From Subtercola boreus (lineage in GTDB: Bacteria; Actinomycetota; Actinomycetes; Actinomycetales; Microbacteriaceae): a stretch of DNA of 64,000 nt. The notes beneath the pieces were generated by a model. The model made no database searches, was not told the DNA's origin, and saw nothing but the letters and a program-made list of their open reading frames with translations. Positions within the stretch are counted from its first letter, which is position 1, and the number at the start of each line of letters is the position of its first letter. The stretch is taken from assembly GCF_003399645.1 (NCBI RefSeq), contig NZ_NBXD01000030.1, positions 248,001 to 312,000 on the forward strand, given 5' to 3'. Shown in pieces: positions 50,064 through 60,664 of this stretch. The translations under genes were made by a program, and so were the position numbers.

Positions 50064-50746
50064 GAGAGGCTCGACTCGTACCGCGCGACGATGTCGGCCG
50101 GATCGCCGTGGCCGATCATCCGCCCGTCTTCGAAGAGCACCGCCACGTCACAGCGCTGGGCGAGATCGAGATCGTGGGTGACCAGCACCAGGCTGCGATC
50201 GGTCGGGGCGAGCAGGTGGTCGGCGATCAAGCGGCTGTTGCGGGCGTCCAGAAAGGCCGTCGGCTCGTCGGCGATCAGCAGCTGCGGGCGCCGGATGACC
50301 GCCCCCACCAGCGCGAGGAGCTGCTTCTGGCCACCGGACAGGTCGTGTGCGGCCCGATCGGCGAGCTCGGTCAGACCGAATTCGGCGAGCGCCAGGCGCA
50401 CCCGCTCGGCGGATTCGGCGCGGGGCAGTCGCTCGCTCCGCAGCGAGAAAGCGGCGTCTTCGGCCACTGTCGGCATGATGATCTGGGCGTCGGGGTTGCT
50501 GAAGACGAAACCGACGAGCCGTCGCACCGCCGACGCCTGCCGAACCGGGTCGACCCCGAACACCGACACCGAGCCCCCGGACGGGGCGACCAGGCCGCCG
50601 AGAACCCGGGCGAAGGTCGACTTGCCCGATCCGTTGGCCCCGATCACTGCCGTGCGCTGCCGGTCGAGCACCAGCGAGACCGAATCGAGCGCGAGCCGGT
50701 CGCCGAGGCGCACCGACACGTCGTCGAAGACGAGGGATGCCGTCAC
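50057..50746 (-). CDS. bioM: Biotin ECF transporter ATPase BioM
   Basis: 229 residues from GTG 50746, which overlaps the bioY stop (GTGA). Walker A GANGSGKST (36-44), Q-loop region FSNPDAQI, signature LSGGQKQLLAL, Walker B LLIADEPTAFLD, H-loop VTHDLDL. Energises biotin uptake with BioN and the S-component BioY. Confidence 0.92.
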   Translation of the reverse strand: MTASLVFDDVSVRLGDRLALDSVSLVLDRQRTAVIGANGSGKSTFARVLGGLVAPSGGSVSVFGVDPVRQASAVRRLVGFVFSNPDAQIIMPTVAEDAAFSLRSERLPRAESAERVRLALAEFGLTELADRAAHDLSGGQKQLLALVGAVIRRPQLLIADEPTAFLDARNSRLIADHLLAPTDRSLVLVTHDLDLAQRCDVAVLFEDGRMIGHGDPADIVARYESSLSC

Positions 50747-51357
50747 GCACGCACCGAGGGCCGCGCCCGGAGCGCCCTCGGGTAGGCCCTGACGAGGGTC
50801 ATCGTGACCACCACCGTGATGGCCGCCTTGATGAGGTCGCCCGGCAGGAAGACCGCACTGCCCAGCGCGGTCGGACCGAGCGGGAGTCGCAGCACCAGGG
50901 CGGAGACCGGCACGCCGACGGCGTAGACGATCAGGATGCCGCCGACCAGCACCCCGACACTGGTTCGCAGCCAGGTGAGCCGGCGGCCACCGGCGTGCAC
51001 GATGGCGCCGACGACGAAAGCACCGACCACCCAGCCGAGAAGGTACCCGGCCGTCGGGCCGACGAACACCGCGAGACCGCCGTGGCCGCCCGCGAGAAGC
51101 GGCAGCCCGAGGGCGACGAGGGCGAGGAAGACGAGCATCGCGAGTGCGCCGCGCCAGGCGCCGAGCACGGCACCCGCGAGCATGACGCCGAGGGTCTGGG
51201 CGGTGATGGGTACGGAGCCGAACACGGCGAAACCACCGGGAAGCCCCAGCACAGCGGTCAGGGCCGCGAAGACGGCGATGCGGGCGATGTCGGTGGCATC
51301 GATGCGCGAACGGATGCCCGCGGGGGCTGGGCGGGGCGTCGTCACCTGGTCGGTCAT
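50743..51357 (-). CDS. bioY: Biotin transporter S-component BioY
   Basis: 204 residues with six helices. Motifs GGFAVFGSVPITAQTLGVML and VGPTAGYLLGWVVGAFVVGA are those of the BioY family; it binds biotin in the membrane and passes it on via BioMN. First gene of bioY-bioM-bioN-CHY. Its promoter carries two BioQ boxes. Confidence 0.95.
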   Translation of the reverse strand: MTDQVTTPRPAPAGIRSRIDATDIARIAVFAALTAVLGLPGGFAVFGSVPITAQTLGVMLAGAVLGAWRGALAMLVFLALVALGLPLLAGGHGGLAVFVGPTAGYLLGWVVGAFVVGAIVHAGGRRLTWLRTSVGVLVGGILIVYAVGVPVSALVLRLPLGPTALGSAVFLPGDLIKAAITVVVTMTLVRAYPRALRARPSVRA

Positions 51358-51366
51358 CTTTTCTCC

Positions 51367-51394
51367 TGAACACTGTTCACCTGAACGGTGTTCA
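51367..51394. promoter_or_regulatory. Two BioQ operators
   Basis: TGAACACTGTTCA (51367-51379) is a perfect palindrome. TGAACGGTGTTCA (51382-51394) is nearly so. They are 15 bases apart in register and match the known actinobacterial BioQ consensus (TGAAC-N3-GTT-type). They fill the gap between bioY and bioQ, immediately before TATAGT. Confidence 0.82.
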
Positions 51395-51408
51395 CTATAG
51401 TGGGGTCC

Positions 51409-52065
51409 ATGACTGCAGCGCGAGAGTCAGTGCCCGGGCCGGCCTCCCCCGCCGACCGCGGCACGCTGGCGCGTGGGGGCCGCCACACGAAGAACGATGT
51501 CGCCGAGACGGCCCTGCGAATCCTCGATGAGCACGGGCTGCCCGAACTCACCATGCGGCGGCTCGCGGCGGCGCTCGACGTACAACCGAGCGCCCTCTAC
51601 TGGCATTTTCCGAACAAACAGACGCTGCTCGCTGAACTCGCCGACCGCATCGGGTCGCGGGGGCGGGCGCTGCCGACGGCACCCGGGAGTGGCTCCGGCG
51701 CCGGCGACTGGATGATCGTCACCGCCGCCGAAGCGCAGAGCCTCCGCGATGCGCTGCTCACCTACCGCGATGGCGCCGAAGTCGTCTCGAGCAGCTTCGC
51801 CCTCGGGCTGGGCGCCTCGGTGCCGCTGCTCCGCCTCGAGGCGGCGATCGGGCGTGGCGGATTCGACGACGAGACCGTGAGCCGGGCATCCACCGCCCTG
51901 CTGCACTTCATCCTCGGGCATGTCTCGCACGAGCAGCAGCGGCTGCAGTACGACAGCCTCGGTGTGGCTGCGGGCCCCGACCCCACGGGCGAGGGTGCGG
52001 CTTTCGAGTTCGGTGTGCTGCTGCTCGTCGAGGGGTTGGCGCACCACGCTGCCGCCTACCGCTGA
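51409..52065 (+). CDS. bioQ: TetR-family biotin regulator BioQ
   Basis: 218 residues from ATG 51409. The HTH at about 24-75 contains ELTMRRLAAALDVQPSALYW, followed by HFPNKQTLLAELADRI. Identified as BioQ by its divergent position to bioYMN and the BioQ-type boxes between them. In Corynebacterium and Mycobacterium, BioQ represses biotin genes including itself. Confidence 0.88.
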   Translation: MTAARESVPGPASPADRGTLARGGRHTKNDVAETALRILDEHGLPELTMRRLAAALDVQPSALYWHFPNKQTLLAELADRIGSRGRALPTAPGSGSGAGDWMIVTAAEAQSLRDALLTYRDGAEVVSSSFALGLGASVPLLRLEAAIGRGGFDDETVSRASTALLHFILGHVSHEQQRLQYDSLGVAAGPDPTGEGAAFEFGVLLLVEGLAHHAAAYR

Positions 52066-52120
52066 ACGGAGAGCACGCACCCCGCGAGAGCGACCGGGTG
52101 TAGGTGGGTAACATGGCCGC

Positions 52121-52516
52121 ATGAGCACCCCGAGTACCCCCGCACGCACGATCGGCCGCTTTCTGCTCGGTGGCGCGCTGGTCTTCGCCGGCACCAGCCA
52201 CCTCACGTTCGCCCGCGACGACTTTCGCGCCCAGGTGCCGGAGTTCGTGCCGCTGAAGACCGACACGACCGTGCTCGCCTCGGGTGTCGCCGAGATCGGA
52301 CTCGGAGCCGCCCTTCTGCTCGCCCGCCGCCACCGCAGCCTGGTGGGCACCGCAGCGGCGGTCTTCTTCGCAGCCGTCTTTCCCGGCAACATCGCCCAGC
52401 TCGTGCACCATCGCGACGCGTTCGGACTCGACACCGACCGCAAGCGGGCGCTGCGCCTGATCGGCCAGCCGGTGCTGATCGCGCTCGCGCTCTGGTCGAC
52501 GCGTTCCAAGCGCTGA
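52121..52516 (+). CDS. DoxX-like membrane protein
   Basis: 131 residues, four hydrophobic segments (about 12-30, 47-66, 72-90, 112-127). Sequence RFLLGGALVFAGTSHLTFAR, then SGVAEIGLGAALLLARRHR and VFPGNIAQLVHHRDAFGLDT fits the DoxX/DoxD family of quinone-linked or redox membrane proteins. Single gene, function unknown. Confidence 0.75.
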   Translation: MSTPSTPARTIGRFLLGGALVFAGTSHLTFARDDFRAQVPEFVPLKTDTTVLASGVAEIGLGAALLLARRHRSLVGTAAAVFFAAVFPGNIAQLVHHRDAFGLDTDRKRALRLIGQPVLIALALWSTRSKR

Positions 52517-52562
52517 CACCACCACCGCCCGACGCCTCGGCCCGGGGACGTCGACGCGAGGG

Positions 52563-53354
52563 TCAGGAACCCGCCGCGGCACCCTCCGAGGCGATGCGGT
52601 CGGCCATGTACTTCGCCCCGGCCGATGATGTGAAGGCGCCGTCGACCGGAATCTCCGCACCCGACATATACGAGGCCGCGTCGGAGAGCAGGAACGCAGC
52701 GACAGCCGCGACCTCGTCGGCCTGGCCCAACCGTTCGAGGGGTGTCAGTTCGAGCTGGCTGCGACGCATCGCGGCCGGCGCGCCAGCTGTCATCTCCGTC
52801 TCGATGAAGCCGGGGTGGATGATGTTGGCGCGGATGCCACGGGGCCCGTACTCGGTGGCCGCGACGTGGGTGAGCCCCCGCAGCGCCCACTTCGACGTTG
52901 TGTAGGCGGCCGGATAGTGGCCCGTGAGCCCAGCCGACGAGCCGACATTCACGATCGACGACCCGTCGCCCATCAGGGGCGCGAGCGCCTGGATGCCCAG
53001 CATGGCGCCCGTCACGTTCACGGCCAGAACACGGTCCCAGTCCGAGCGCTCGATTCGCCCGAGGCGAGAACGGTGGGTGATTCCGGCATTATTGAGCAGC
53101 CCCTTGAGGGGAACGCCGCCGAGGGTGGCCCTCAGGAACGCGGCCAGGTCGCCCCATCCGCCCTCGTTGGCGACGTCGAGCCGCCGGTACTCCACGCTCG
53201 TGTCGCTGAAGTCTGCCGCGGGCTCGGCCGCAACATCCGTCGCCACGACCCGCGCGCCCGCGCCCGCCAGCATCAAGGCCGCCGCAGCGCCCTGACCCCG
53301 GGCCGCACCGGTGACGACGATCGTGCGGCCGCTCAGGCCGGGGTACCCGCTCAT
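52563..53354 (-). CDS. Classical SDR-family oxidoreductase
   Basis: 263 residues from ATG 53354. Cofactor loop TGAARGQG (15-22), NNAG (88-91), catalytic Ser139/140, Tyr151 and Lys155, and the C-terminal motif YMSGAEIPVDGAFTS. Similar to 3-alpha(20-beta)-hydroxysteroid dehydrogenase-type enzymes. Cytoplasmic; substrate not known. Sits 38 bases downstream of the intradiol dioxygenase-like gene on the same strand, perhaps one transcript. Confidence 0.88.
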   Translation of the reverse strand: MSGYPGLSGRTIVVTGAARGQGAAAALMLAGAGARVVATDVAAEPAADFSDTSVEYRRLDVANEGGWGDLAAFLRATLGGVPLKGLLNNAGITHRSRLGRIERSDWDRVLAVNVTGAMLGIQALAPLMGDGSSIVNVGSSAGLTGHYPAAYTTSKWALRGLTHVAATEYGPRGIRANIIHPGFIETEMTAGAPAAMRRSQLELTPLERLGQADEVAAVAAFLLSDAASYMSGAEIPVDGAFTSSAGAKYMADRIASEGAAAGS

Positions 53355-53392
53355 GCTCCCATCATCCCCGATCCCGCGCCTGCCGGTGAGGG

Positions 53393-54376
53393 TCAGGAGG
53401 CGGGCGCCCCGGTGGGAGGTGTACCGCCCTGGCCGCCGCCGCCGGAGGGCGGGGTGCCGCCACCGCCGTTGCCGCCGGCGGGAGCCGAACCGGCGGTGGG
53501 CGTCGTGCTGGTGTCGACCCGCACGGTCAGGGCGACCCGGTAGCCCGCGGTCGCATCCCCGGTCACCGTCGCGACCTGCAGGGAGCCACCGTCGTCGCCG
53601 AAGACGTTGTCTGAGTCGAGGCTCACCTGCGCGAGGTTCGCGCTCGAACCCGCGTACGCGGGCAGGGCGTAGACGGTGTCGCAGGCATCCTGCGGCAGGG
53701 CGAGCTGGGACGTCGAGATCGCGCTGGTCGAGTCGGTGATGTCGTCGACCGTCGGATACACCTCGAAGTGCACGTGCGGCCAGCGCCCGGTGTAGCACGC
53801 CGGAAAGACCGAGGTGTAGGAGACGGTTCCGGTCTGGTCTGCGACCTGCACGCCGCGGAGGTAGGTCTCGTTCTCGATGCCGTCGGAGTACAGCGAGTAG
53901 CCGCCGGCCGCGTCGCAGTGCCAGACGTAGACGGCGACGTTCGCGAACGGCCTGCCATTGCCCGCCATGTCGAGCACGGTGAGAGAGAGCGCCATCGGAA
54001 CCCCGGCCGCGGTTGCACCGCCGCCGATGCTGGAACGGATGTCGCTCCGCACGATGCCCGAACCTGACAGCGCATCGGGACCGTTCGACCCATCGCCCGG
54101 GTAGGGGCCCGCCGTCTCGTCGGGGATCTCCCCGGATGACGCGGAGTCGGCGGTCGCCGCCGTCTGGCTGCTCGCCGTGCTGTCGGAAGCGCACGCGGCC
54201 AGGGCGAAGGCACCGACGCCGAGACCGAACATGCTCAGCACGGAGCGGCGGTTGATCAGCGTGCGGATGTCGAAGGCGACACCCTGGTCGACGACCTCAT
54301 CGTCGGCCCGGTCGAGCAGACGGCCCTCGTAGGCCGGCCCGTCGGGGGTCGTATCGGGTTCGGGGATCCTGCTCAT
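53393..54376 (-). CDS. Lipid-anchored intradiol ring-cleavage dioxygenase-like protein
   Basis: 327 residues. A twin-arginine-like NRRSVLSMFGLGVGAFALAAC signal includes a lipobox with Cys62 as the lipidation site, so export and membrane anchoring are predicted. The dioxygenase core keeps the iron ligands of intradiol enzymes: Tyr in YSLY, Tyr in YTGRWPHVHF and its two His. The C-terminus is a Gly/Pro-rich tail (GGNGGGGTPPSGGGGQGGTP). Such extracytoplasmic members occur in actinobacteria; which catechol-like compound they cleave is unknown. Confidence 0.82.
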   Translation of the reverse strand: MSRIPEPDTTPDGPAYEGRLLDRADDEVVDQGVAFDIRTLINRRSVLSMFGLGVGAFALAACASDSTASSQTAATADSASSGEIPDETAGPYPGDGSNGPDALSGSGIVRSDIRSSIGGGATAAGVPMALSLTVLDMAGNGRPFANVAVYVWHCDAAGGYSLYSDGIENETYLRGVQVADQTGTVSYTSVFPACYTGRWPHVHFEVYPTVDDITDSTSAISTSQLALPQDACDTVYALPAYAGSSANLAQVSLDSDNVFGDDGGSLQVATVTGDATAGYRVALTVRVDTSTTPTAGSAPAGGNGGGGTPPSGGGGQGGTPPTGAPAS

Positions 54377-54464
54377 CGTGCGCCTCGCTTCGAATTCAAC
54401 GGTGTGTGTTCTCACATCGTCGACTGCCGAGCACGCAGGATCCTCTGCCTCGCCTATGACCCGC

Positions 54465-55136
54465 CTATGAAGCGAGGGCGGTGAACGAGGGGAGGCGGTC
54501 GCGCTCGATGTGCGCGTAGGCGACCGACTCCGCCACGCGCTCGTTGCCCGAGGCGATGGCGTCCCGGAGGGTGACGTGATCTTCGAACGCGTCGTCGGCA
54601 TCCAGTTGGGAGGTGAGGTAGAAGAGCCAGAGCATGCGGCCGCTCACCGAACGCATGAGGATCTTCATCAGTTCGTTGTCGGCGAGATCGACGATGGCTT
54701 CGTGATACTTCGTGCTGGCCTGGGCGATCTGGTAGGCGTCGCCCTCGTGCACCACGTTCTGCGAAGAGGTGAGGGCATCGTCGAGAAGCTGCAGGGGGGC
54801 GCCACGCGAGATCTGCCGGGCGGCGAAGCGTGCAGCGCCCACCTCGAGACAGAGGCGCAGGTCGAACAGGTCGTCGACGGCCTTTCTGTCCCACTGCGCG
54901 ACGACCGCGCCCCGCCGGGGGAAGGTGCGCACGAACCCATCCATCTCGAGCTGGGGAACGGCCTCGCGAAGGGGCACCCGGGAGACCTGCAGCTCCTCGG
55001 CGAGGCGCTGCTCCGCGAGCCGGGACCCCTGCGGATACCGGCCGAGGATGATGCCCTCGCGAATGGCGAGGTAGGCCTGACGCGACAGGGAGTCGGGCCG
55101 CCCGGTCTCGGCCCGAGCATCCGTCTGAAGGGTCAT
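54465..55136 (-). CDS. GntR-family regulator (FadR/FCD subfamily)
   Basis: 223 residues. N-terminal winged helix (LAEQRLAEELQVSRVPLREA, then VPQLEMDGFVRTF), C-terminal all-helical FCD domain with the metal/ligand residues in DLRLCLEVGAARFA, HEAIVDLADNE and FEDHVTLRDAIASG. Encoded immediately downstream of the cyclic-amide operon and likely its regulator, controlled by a metabolite of the pathway. Confidence 0.87.
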   Translation of the reverse strand: MTLQTDARAETGRPDSLSRQAYLAIREGIILGRYPQGSRLAEQRLAEELQVSRVPLREAVPQLEMDGFVRTFPRRGAVVAQWDRKAVDDLFDLRLCLEVGAARFAARQISRGAPLQLLDDALTSSQNVVHEGDAYQIAQASTKYHEAIVDLADNELMKILMRSVSGRMLWLFYLTSQLDADDAFEDHVTLRDAIASGNERVAESVAYAHIERDRLPSFTALAS

Positions 55137-55156
55137 GTCGACTCTCTCTGGTCATG

Positions 55157-55211
55157 GTTTCGGCGGGTGATGCCTGGCGCACTGGTGTGCGCCTGCGCCA
55201 CCCGCCGAAAC
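55157..55211. terminator. Nested hairpin after the ABC operon
   Basis: Outer stem GTTTCGGCGGGTG (55157-55169)/CACCCGCCGAAAC (55199-55211), 13 perfect pairs. Inner stem GGCGCAC (55176-55182)/GTGCGCC (55187-55193), 7 perfect pairs, 4-base loop. It separates the substrate-binding-protein gene from the GntR gene. No T-tract. Could end most operon transcripts while letting some read into gntR. Confidence 0.6.
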
Positions 55212-55241
55212 GCGTTGTCTGACTGTATTACTGTCGAGTCG

Positions 55242-56834
55242 TCATTTCGCGATGGTGAGCTTGCTGAAGTCGAGCTCGTTCGCACCGAGGTTATGTGCCT
55301 CGGCGACTCCCGCAACCCACTTCTGCGACACGACCCAGTCCTTGTTGTACGACAGGTTCATGTAGCACCCGGTCGCCGAATAGGTCTGGGCGGCCTTCGC
55401 ATAGAGCGCGGTGTCACCGGTCTGCACGGCCTGGTTCAGATCGGCATCGGTCGACGGGTCGTCGCAGAGGAAGTAGTTGATTCCTCCGGTCTTGTCCCAG
55501 AAGACGTGGCCCCACATGTAGGGGCTGCCGCCGTCAGGGCCGTTGTTGCCGTCGATGAACGCGTCTGGCCCCTGGGTCGGGTCGTTCGCCCAGCCGAAGA
55601 CCTCTGAGGTCGGGAACCCCTGGGCGGTTGCCTGGATACCGTCGGCCTGCAGGTTCGCCGCCACGATGTTCGCCATCGCCATGGCGTTGGTGTTGTCGGA
55701 GGCGTAGCCGAGCACCATCGACGTGCCCGACGGGAGGGTTTTGGCGTAGCTCGCCATGACCGTCGGGTCGTAGGTGATGTTCTGCTTGTCGCTGCCGTCG
55801 GTGATCATGCCCTTGGCGTACAGGGTGGTCGCGGGCTCCGACCGGTCGCCCAGAACCTGGCTCACCAGCTTCGCCTGGTCGATCGACGACATGAACGCCT
55901 GACGGGCCTCCTTGGTGGCGAAGAACGACTTGCTCGGGTTGGTGGTGATCAGAGCGGACTGCAGCGTCGGCAGCAGGTCGCTGTTGAACCCCGCGTTGTT
56001 CTCGTACTTCGACAGGCTCGTCGAGGGCAGGTTCGCCACGCTCACACTGACGTCACCGCTGTCGATGGCCAGCTGGAGGGCTGAGGCGTCGTTGTAGACG
56101 GGCAGCTCGACCGTGGTGAACGGCGAGATGGTGCCCCAGTACTTGTCGTACTGGGTGAGGCCGTACTTCGTGCCGACTTCGGCATCGGTCAGCGTGTAGG
56201 GGCCGGTACCGAGGTCGTGGGTCTGCAGGTAGGTCTGGGCATTGTCGGATCCGGCGTTGGCCGCGAGGCCAGTGGGCGACTCCATCTTGGGGCCGAAAGG
56301 CGAGGCGAGGTAGTCGAGGAAGGCCGAGTTGGGTGCGCTCAGTGTCACGACGGCGGTGAGGTCATCCGGAGTCGCCACCGACGCGATGCCGGCGGTCATG
56401 TACGACGCTCCGCCCCCGACGGCCGTGCGGCGGTCGAACGAGGCCTTGACCGCGGCCGAGTTGAACGGCGTACCGTCGTGGAACGTGACGCCGCTTCGCA
56501 GGGTGAAGGTGAAGACGGTGTTGTCGGGCGAGATCGTCCACGAGGTCGCGAGCCGGGGGGCGTAGTCGACGTGGTCGATGTTGTTGGTGTACTGCACGAG
56601 CCCCTCGTACGTGTTCAGGACGATCGCCAAGCCGTTGTTGGCGTAGTAGACGTCGGGGTCCGGCGGCTGACCGATGTCGCCGAGCAGGCCGACGGTCAGA
56701 ACCCCGTCGGTGGGTGCGGGTTTGGCCGCGGTCGACGACGAGCTCGACGAACAGGCGGCCAGCGCCAGAAGGGGCACGATCGCGAGTGCGGCGATCGCGG
56801 CGCGGGCGCGCTTGCGGGTGAGGGACAGCTTCAT
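55242..56834 (-). CDS. ABC transporter substrate-binding lipoprotein, family 5 (oligopeptide/dipeptide type)
   Basis: 530 residues from ATG 56834 (AAGGAG upstream). Lipoprotein signal with lipobox LALAAC, Cys28. Full SBP_bac_5 fold: YAPRLATSWTISPDNTVFTF, then LRSGVTFHDGTPFNSAAVKA. Members bind peptides, nickel, opines, amides and other solutes. In this operon it probably captures the cyclic amide or imide substrate outside the cell. Confidence 0.92.
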   Translation of the reverse strand: MKLSLTRKRARAAIAALAIVPLLALAACSSSSSSTAAKPAPTDGVLTVGLLGDIGQPPDPDVYYANNGLAIVLNTYEGLVQYTNNIDHVDYAPRLATSWTISPDNTVFTFTLRSGVTFHDGTPFNSAAVKASFDRRTAVGGGASYMTAGIASVATPDDLTAVVTLSAPNSAFLDYLASPFGPKMESPTGLAANAGSDNAQTYLQTHDLGTGPYTLTDAEVGTKYGLTQYDKYWGTISPFTTVELPVYNDASALQLAIDSGDVSVSVANLPSTSLSKYENNAGFNSDLLPTLQSALITTNPSKSFFATKEARQAFMSSIDQAKLVSQVLGDRSEPATTLYAKGMITDGSDKQNITYDPTVMASYAKTLPSGTSMVLGYASDNTNAMAMANIVAANLQADGIQATAQGFPTSEVFGWANDPTQGPDAFIDGNNGPDGGSPYMWGHVFWDKTGGINYFLCDDPSTDADLNQAVQTGDTALYAKAAQTYSATGCYMNLSYNKDWVVSQKWVAGVAEAHNLGANELDFSKLTIAK

Positions 56835-56946
56835 TTCGACTCCTTGGTGAGGGGTGGAGGTGCGGGGATGGAGCGGTGGTCGGCGGTGCGGATGGGAAAG
56901 ATGGAGCGGCGGAACGGTGTGGTGCGGGTCGTGCAGATCGCCGGGC

Positions 56947-57933
56947 TCATGCGGAGAGGCGCGGGTCGGCGACGGCTTGCAGAACGTCGACCAGGGCATT
57001 CGCAACGATGTAGATCGTTCCGAGCACGAGGGTGACGGCGGCGATGGCGGGAAAGTCGGAGGTGGGGATGCTCGCGGCCAGGTAGTTGCCGATGCCGGGC
57101 CAGCTGAAGATCTGCTCGACCACCACGACCCCCGCGAACATGAACCCGAGCTGCAGGCCGGCCATCGACAGGCCCGGGCCGAGACTGTTGCGAACGACGT
57201 GGCGGCCGAGCACCCGGAACGGCGTGAGCCCCTTCGACTCGGCCGTTCGCACGTAGTCGGCACCGAGCGTGTTCGTAAGGCTCGACCGCATGATGCGCCC
57301 GATCGCAATGGCCGGGGCGATGGCCAGAACGACGGCCGGCAGCAGCAGGTGCTGGGCCGCGCTGGCGAACCCCGCGGGGTCGCCCGCCACCAGGGTGTCG
57401 ATCAGCAGAAAACCCGTCGGCCCGGTCTCGCCGGGGCCGCGGCCGTTGGCCGGCAGGATGTGCAGCTGGGCGTAGAAAAGCACGATGCCGCCGAGCGCCA
57501 GCAGGAAGGGCGGCGCCGTTGCGAGAACGAGAAGCGGGCCGCGAAAGATCGAGCTGCCGCGCCAGCGCAGCGCACCCGACACCGCGAAGAGCCCGCCGAG
57601 CAGAACCGCGATGACGAACGACCACAGCACCAGCTCCATCGTCGCCGGCAGGAAGGCCTGCAGATCGGTCACCACCGGGCGGTGGGTGCGGTACGAGACA
57701 CCCAGATCGCCCTGCACGAGGTTCGTGAGGAAGTCGACGTAGCGCACGGGCAGCGGATCGTCGAGCCCGAGGCTCTGGCGCGCGGCAGCGACGGCCGCGG
57801 GTGAGGCGTTCGCACCGAGGTAGGCCTTCACCGGGTCGGCCGTCGACACCGACTGCAGCAGGAAGATGACCGCCGACAGGATGAGGATGAGCACCACGGC
57901 CGAGCCGAGGCGCCGAAGCAGGAAGCGGGTCAT
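56947..57933 (-). CDS. ABC transporter permease, DppB type
   Basis: 328 residues from ATG 57933. N-terminal FLLRRLGSAVVLILILSAVI, then six helices and the EAA-loop ESKGLTPFRVLGRHVVRNSL that contacts the ATPase. First membrane subunit of the family 5 importer. The 112-base gap before the substrate-binding gene is rich in C and G repeats and holds nothing clear. Confidence 0.92.
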   Translation of the reverse strand: MTRFLLRRLGSAVVLILILSAVIFLLQSVSTADPVKAYLGANASPAAVAAARQSLGLDDPLPVRYVDFLTNLVQGDLGVSYRTHRPVVTDLQAFLPATMELVLWSFVIAVLLGGLFAVSGALRWRGSSIFRGPLLVLATAPPFLLALGGIVLFYAQLHILPANGRGPGETGPTGFLLIDTLVAGDPAGFASAAQHLLLPAVVLAIAPAIAIGRIMRSSLTNTLGADYVRTAESKGLTPFRVLGRHVVRNSLGPGLSMAGLQLGFMFAGVVVVEQIFSWPGIGNYLAASIPTSDFPAIAAVTLVLGTIYIVANALVDVLQAVADPRLSA

Positions 57934-58792
57934 CGTCGGCCTCCGATCAGGGTGCGCACGCCGTCGCCGCCGAGGTTCGCGACCAGGCTGAGCAGCAGTA
58001 CCGCGAGCCCGGGAATGAGCGGGATCCACGGCTCCGTCAACAGCTGGCCGAGGTTGCGGGCAGTGTCGGCGCCGAGCTCCGGTGCCGGTGCCGGCTGGCC
58101 GAGCCCGAGGAACGACAGCCCGGCGAGCAGTAGTACGACGTTGCCGATGTCGAGGCTGGCCGTCACGATCGCCGTCGGAATGACACCCGGCAGCACGTGG
58201 CGGAACACGATACGTGCCGGTCCGGCCCCGGCGAGACGGGCCGCCTCGACGTGCGGCCGGGAGGCGAGCGCCTTCACTTCTCCCCGGATGATGCGGGCGT
58301 AGTAGGGCCACCAGACCACGCCGATACCGATCAGGGTGTTCTGCAGGTTGTAGCCGAGCGCGGCGACGATCGCGATCGCGACGAGCGTGCCCGGCAGCGC
58401 CAGGAAGAGGTCGGTGAAGCGCATCAGCAGGTTGTCGATAAAGCCTCCGGCAACCCCGGCGAGGGTACCGATGATCCCTCCGATGACGAGCCCCGACACG
58501 ACGACGACGAGCGCGGCGAACCAGCTCACCTGGATTCCGTAGAGCGTGCGCGACAGCAGATCGCGCCCGATGGAGTCGGTGCCGAGAAGGTGGTCGGGGG
58601 AACCGGGCGGCAGGCTGAGCGCACCGATCGGCTGCACCGGATCGTACGGAGCCAGCAGGCGGGCGAAGATCGCCAACAGGGTGAGCAGCGCGACCAGGGC
58701 GACGAGGGCCCAGCTGAGCCCTCGCCCCGTTCGCCGGCGTGCGCGCACCGGGCCGGGCATCCGAAGCCGCGGGGAGACGATCCCGGTCGCGC

Positions 58793-58796
<4 letters not shown>
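57930..58796 (-). CDS. ABC transporter permease, DppC type
   Basis: 288 residues, six helices, EAA-loop EAARLAGAGPARIVFRHVLP. N-terminal GTDSIGRDLLSRTLYGIQVS is typical of DppC. ATGA overlaps at both ends (with the fused ATPase gene and the DppB gene) show strict co-translation. Confidence 0.92.
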
Positions 58797-60647
<1,851 letters not shown>

Positions 60648-60664
<17 letters not shown>

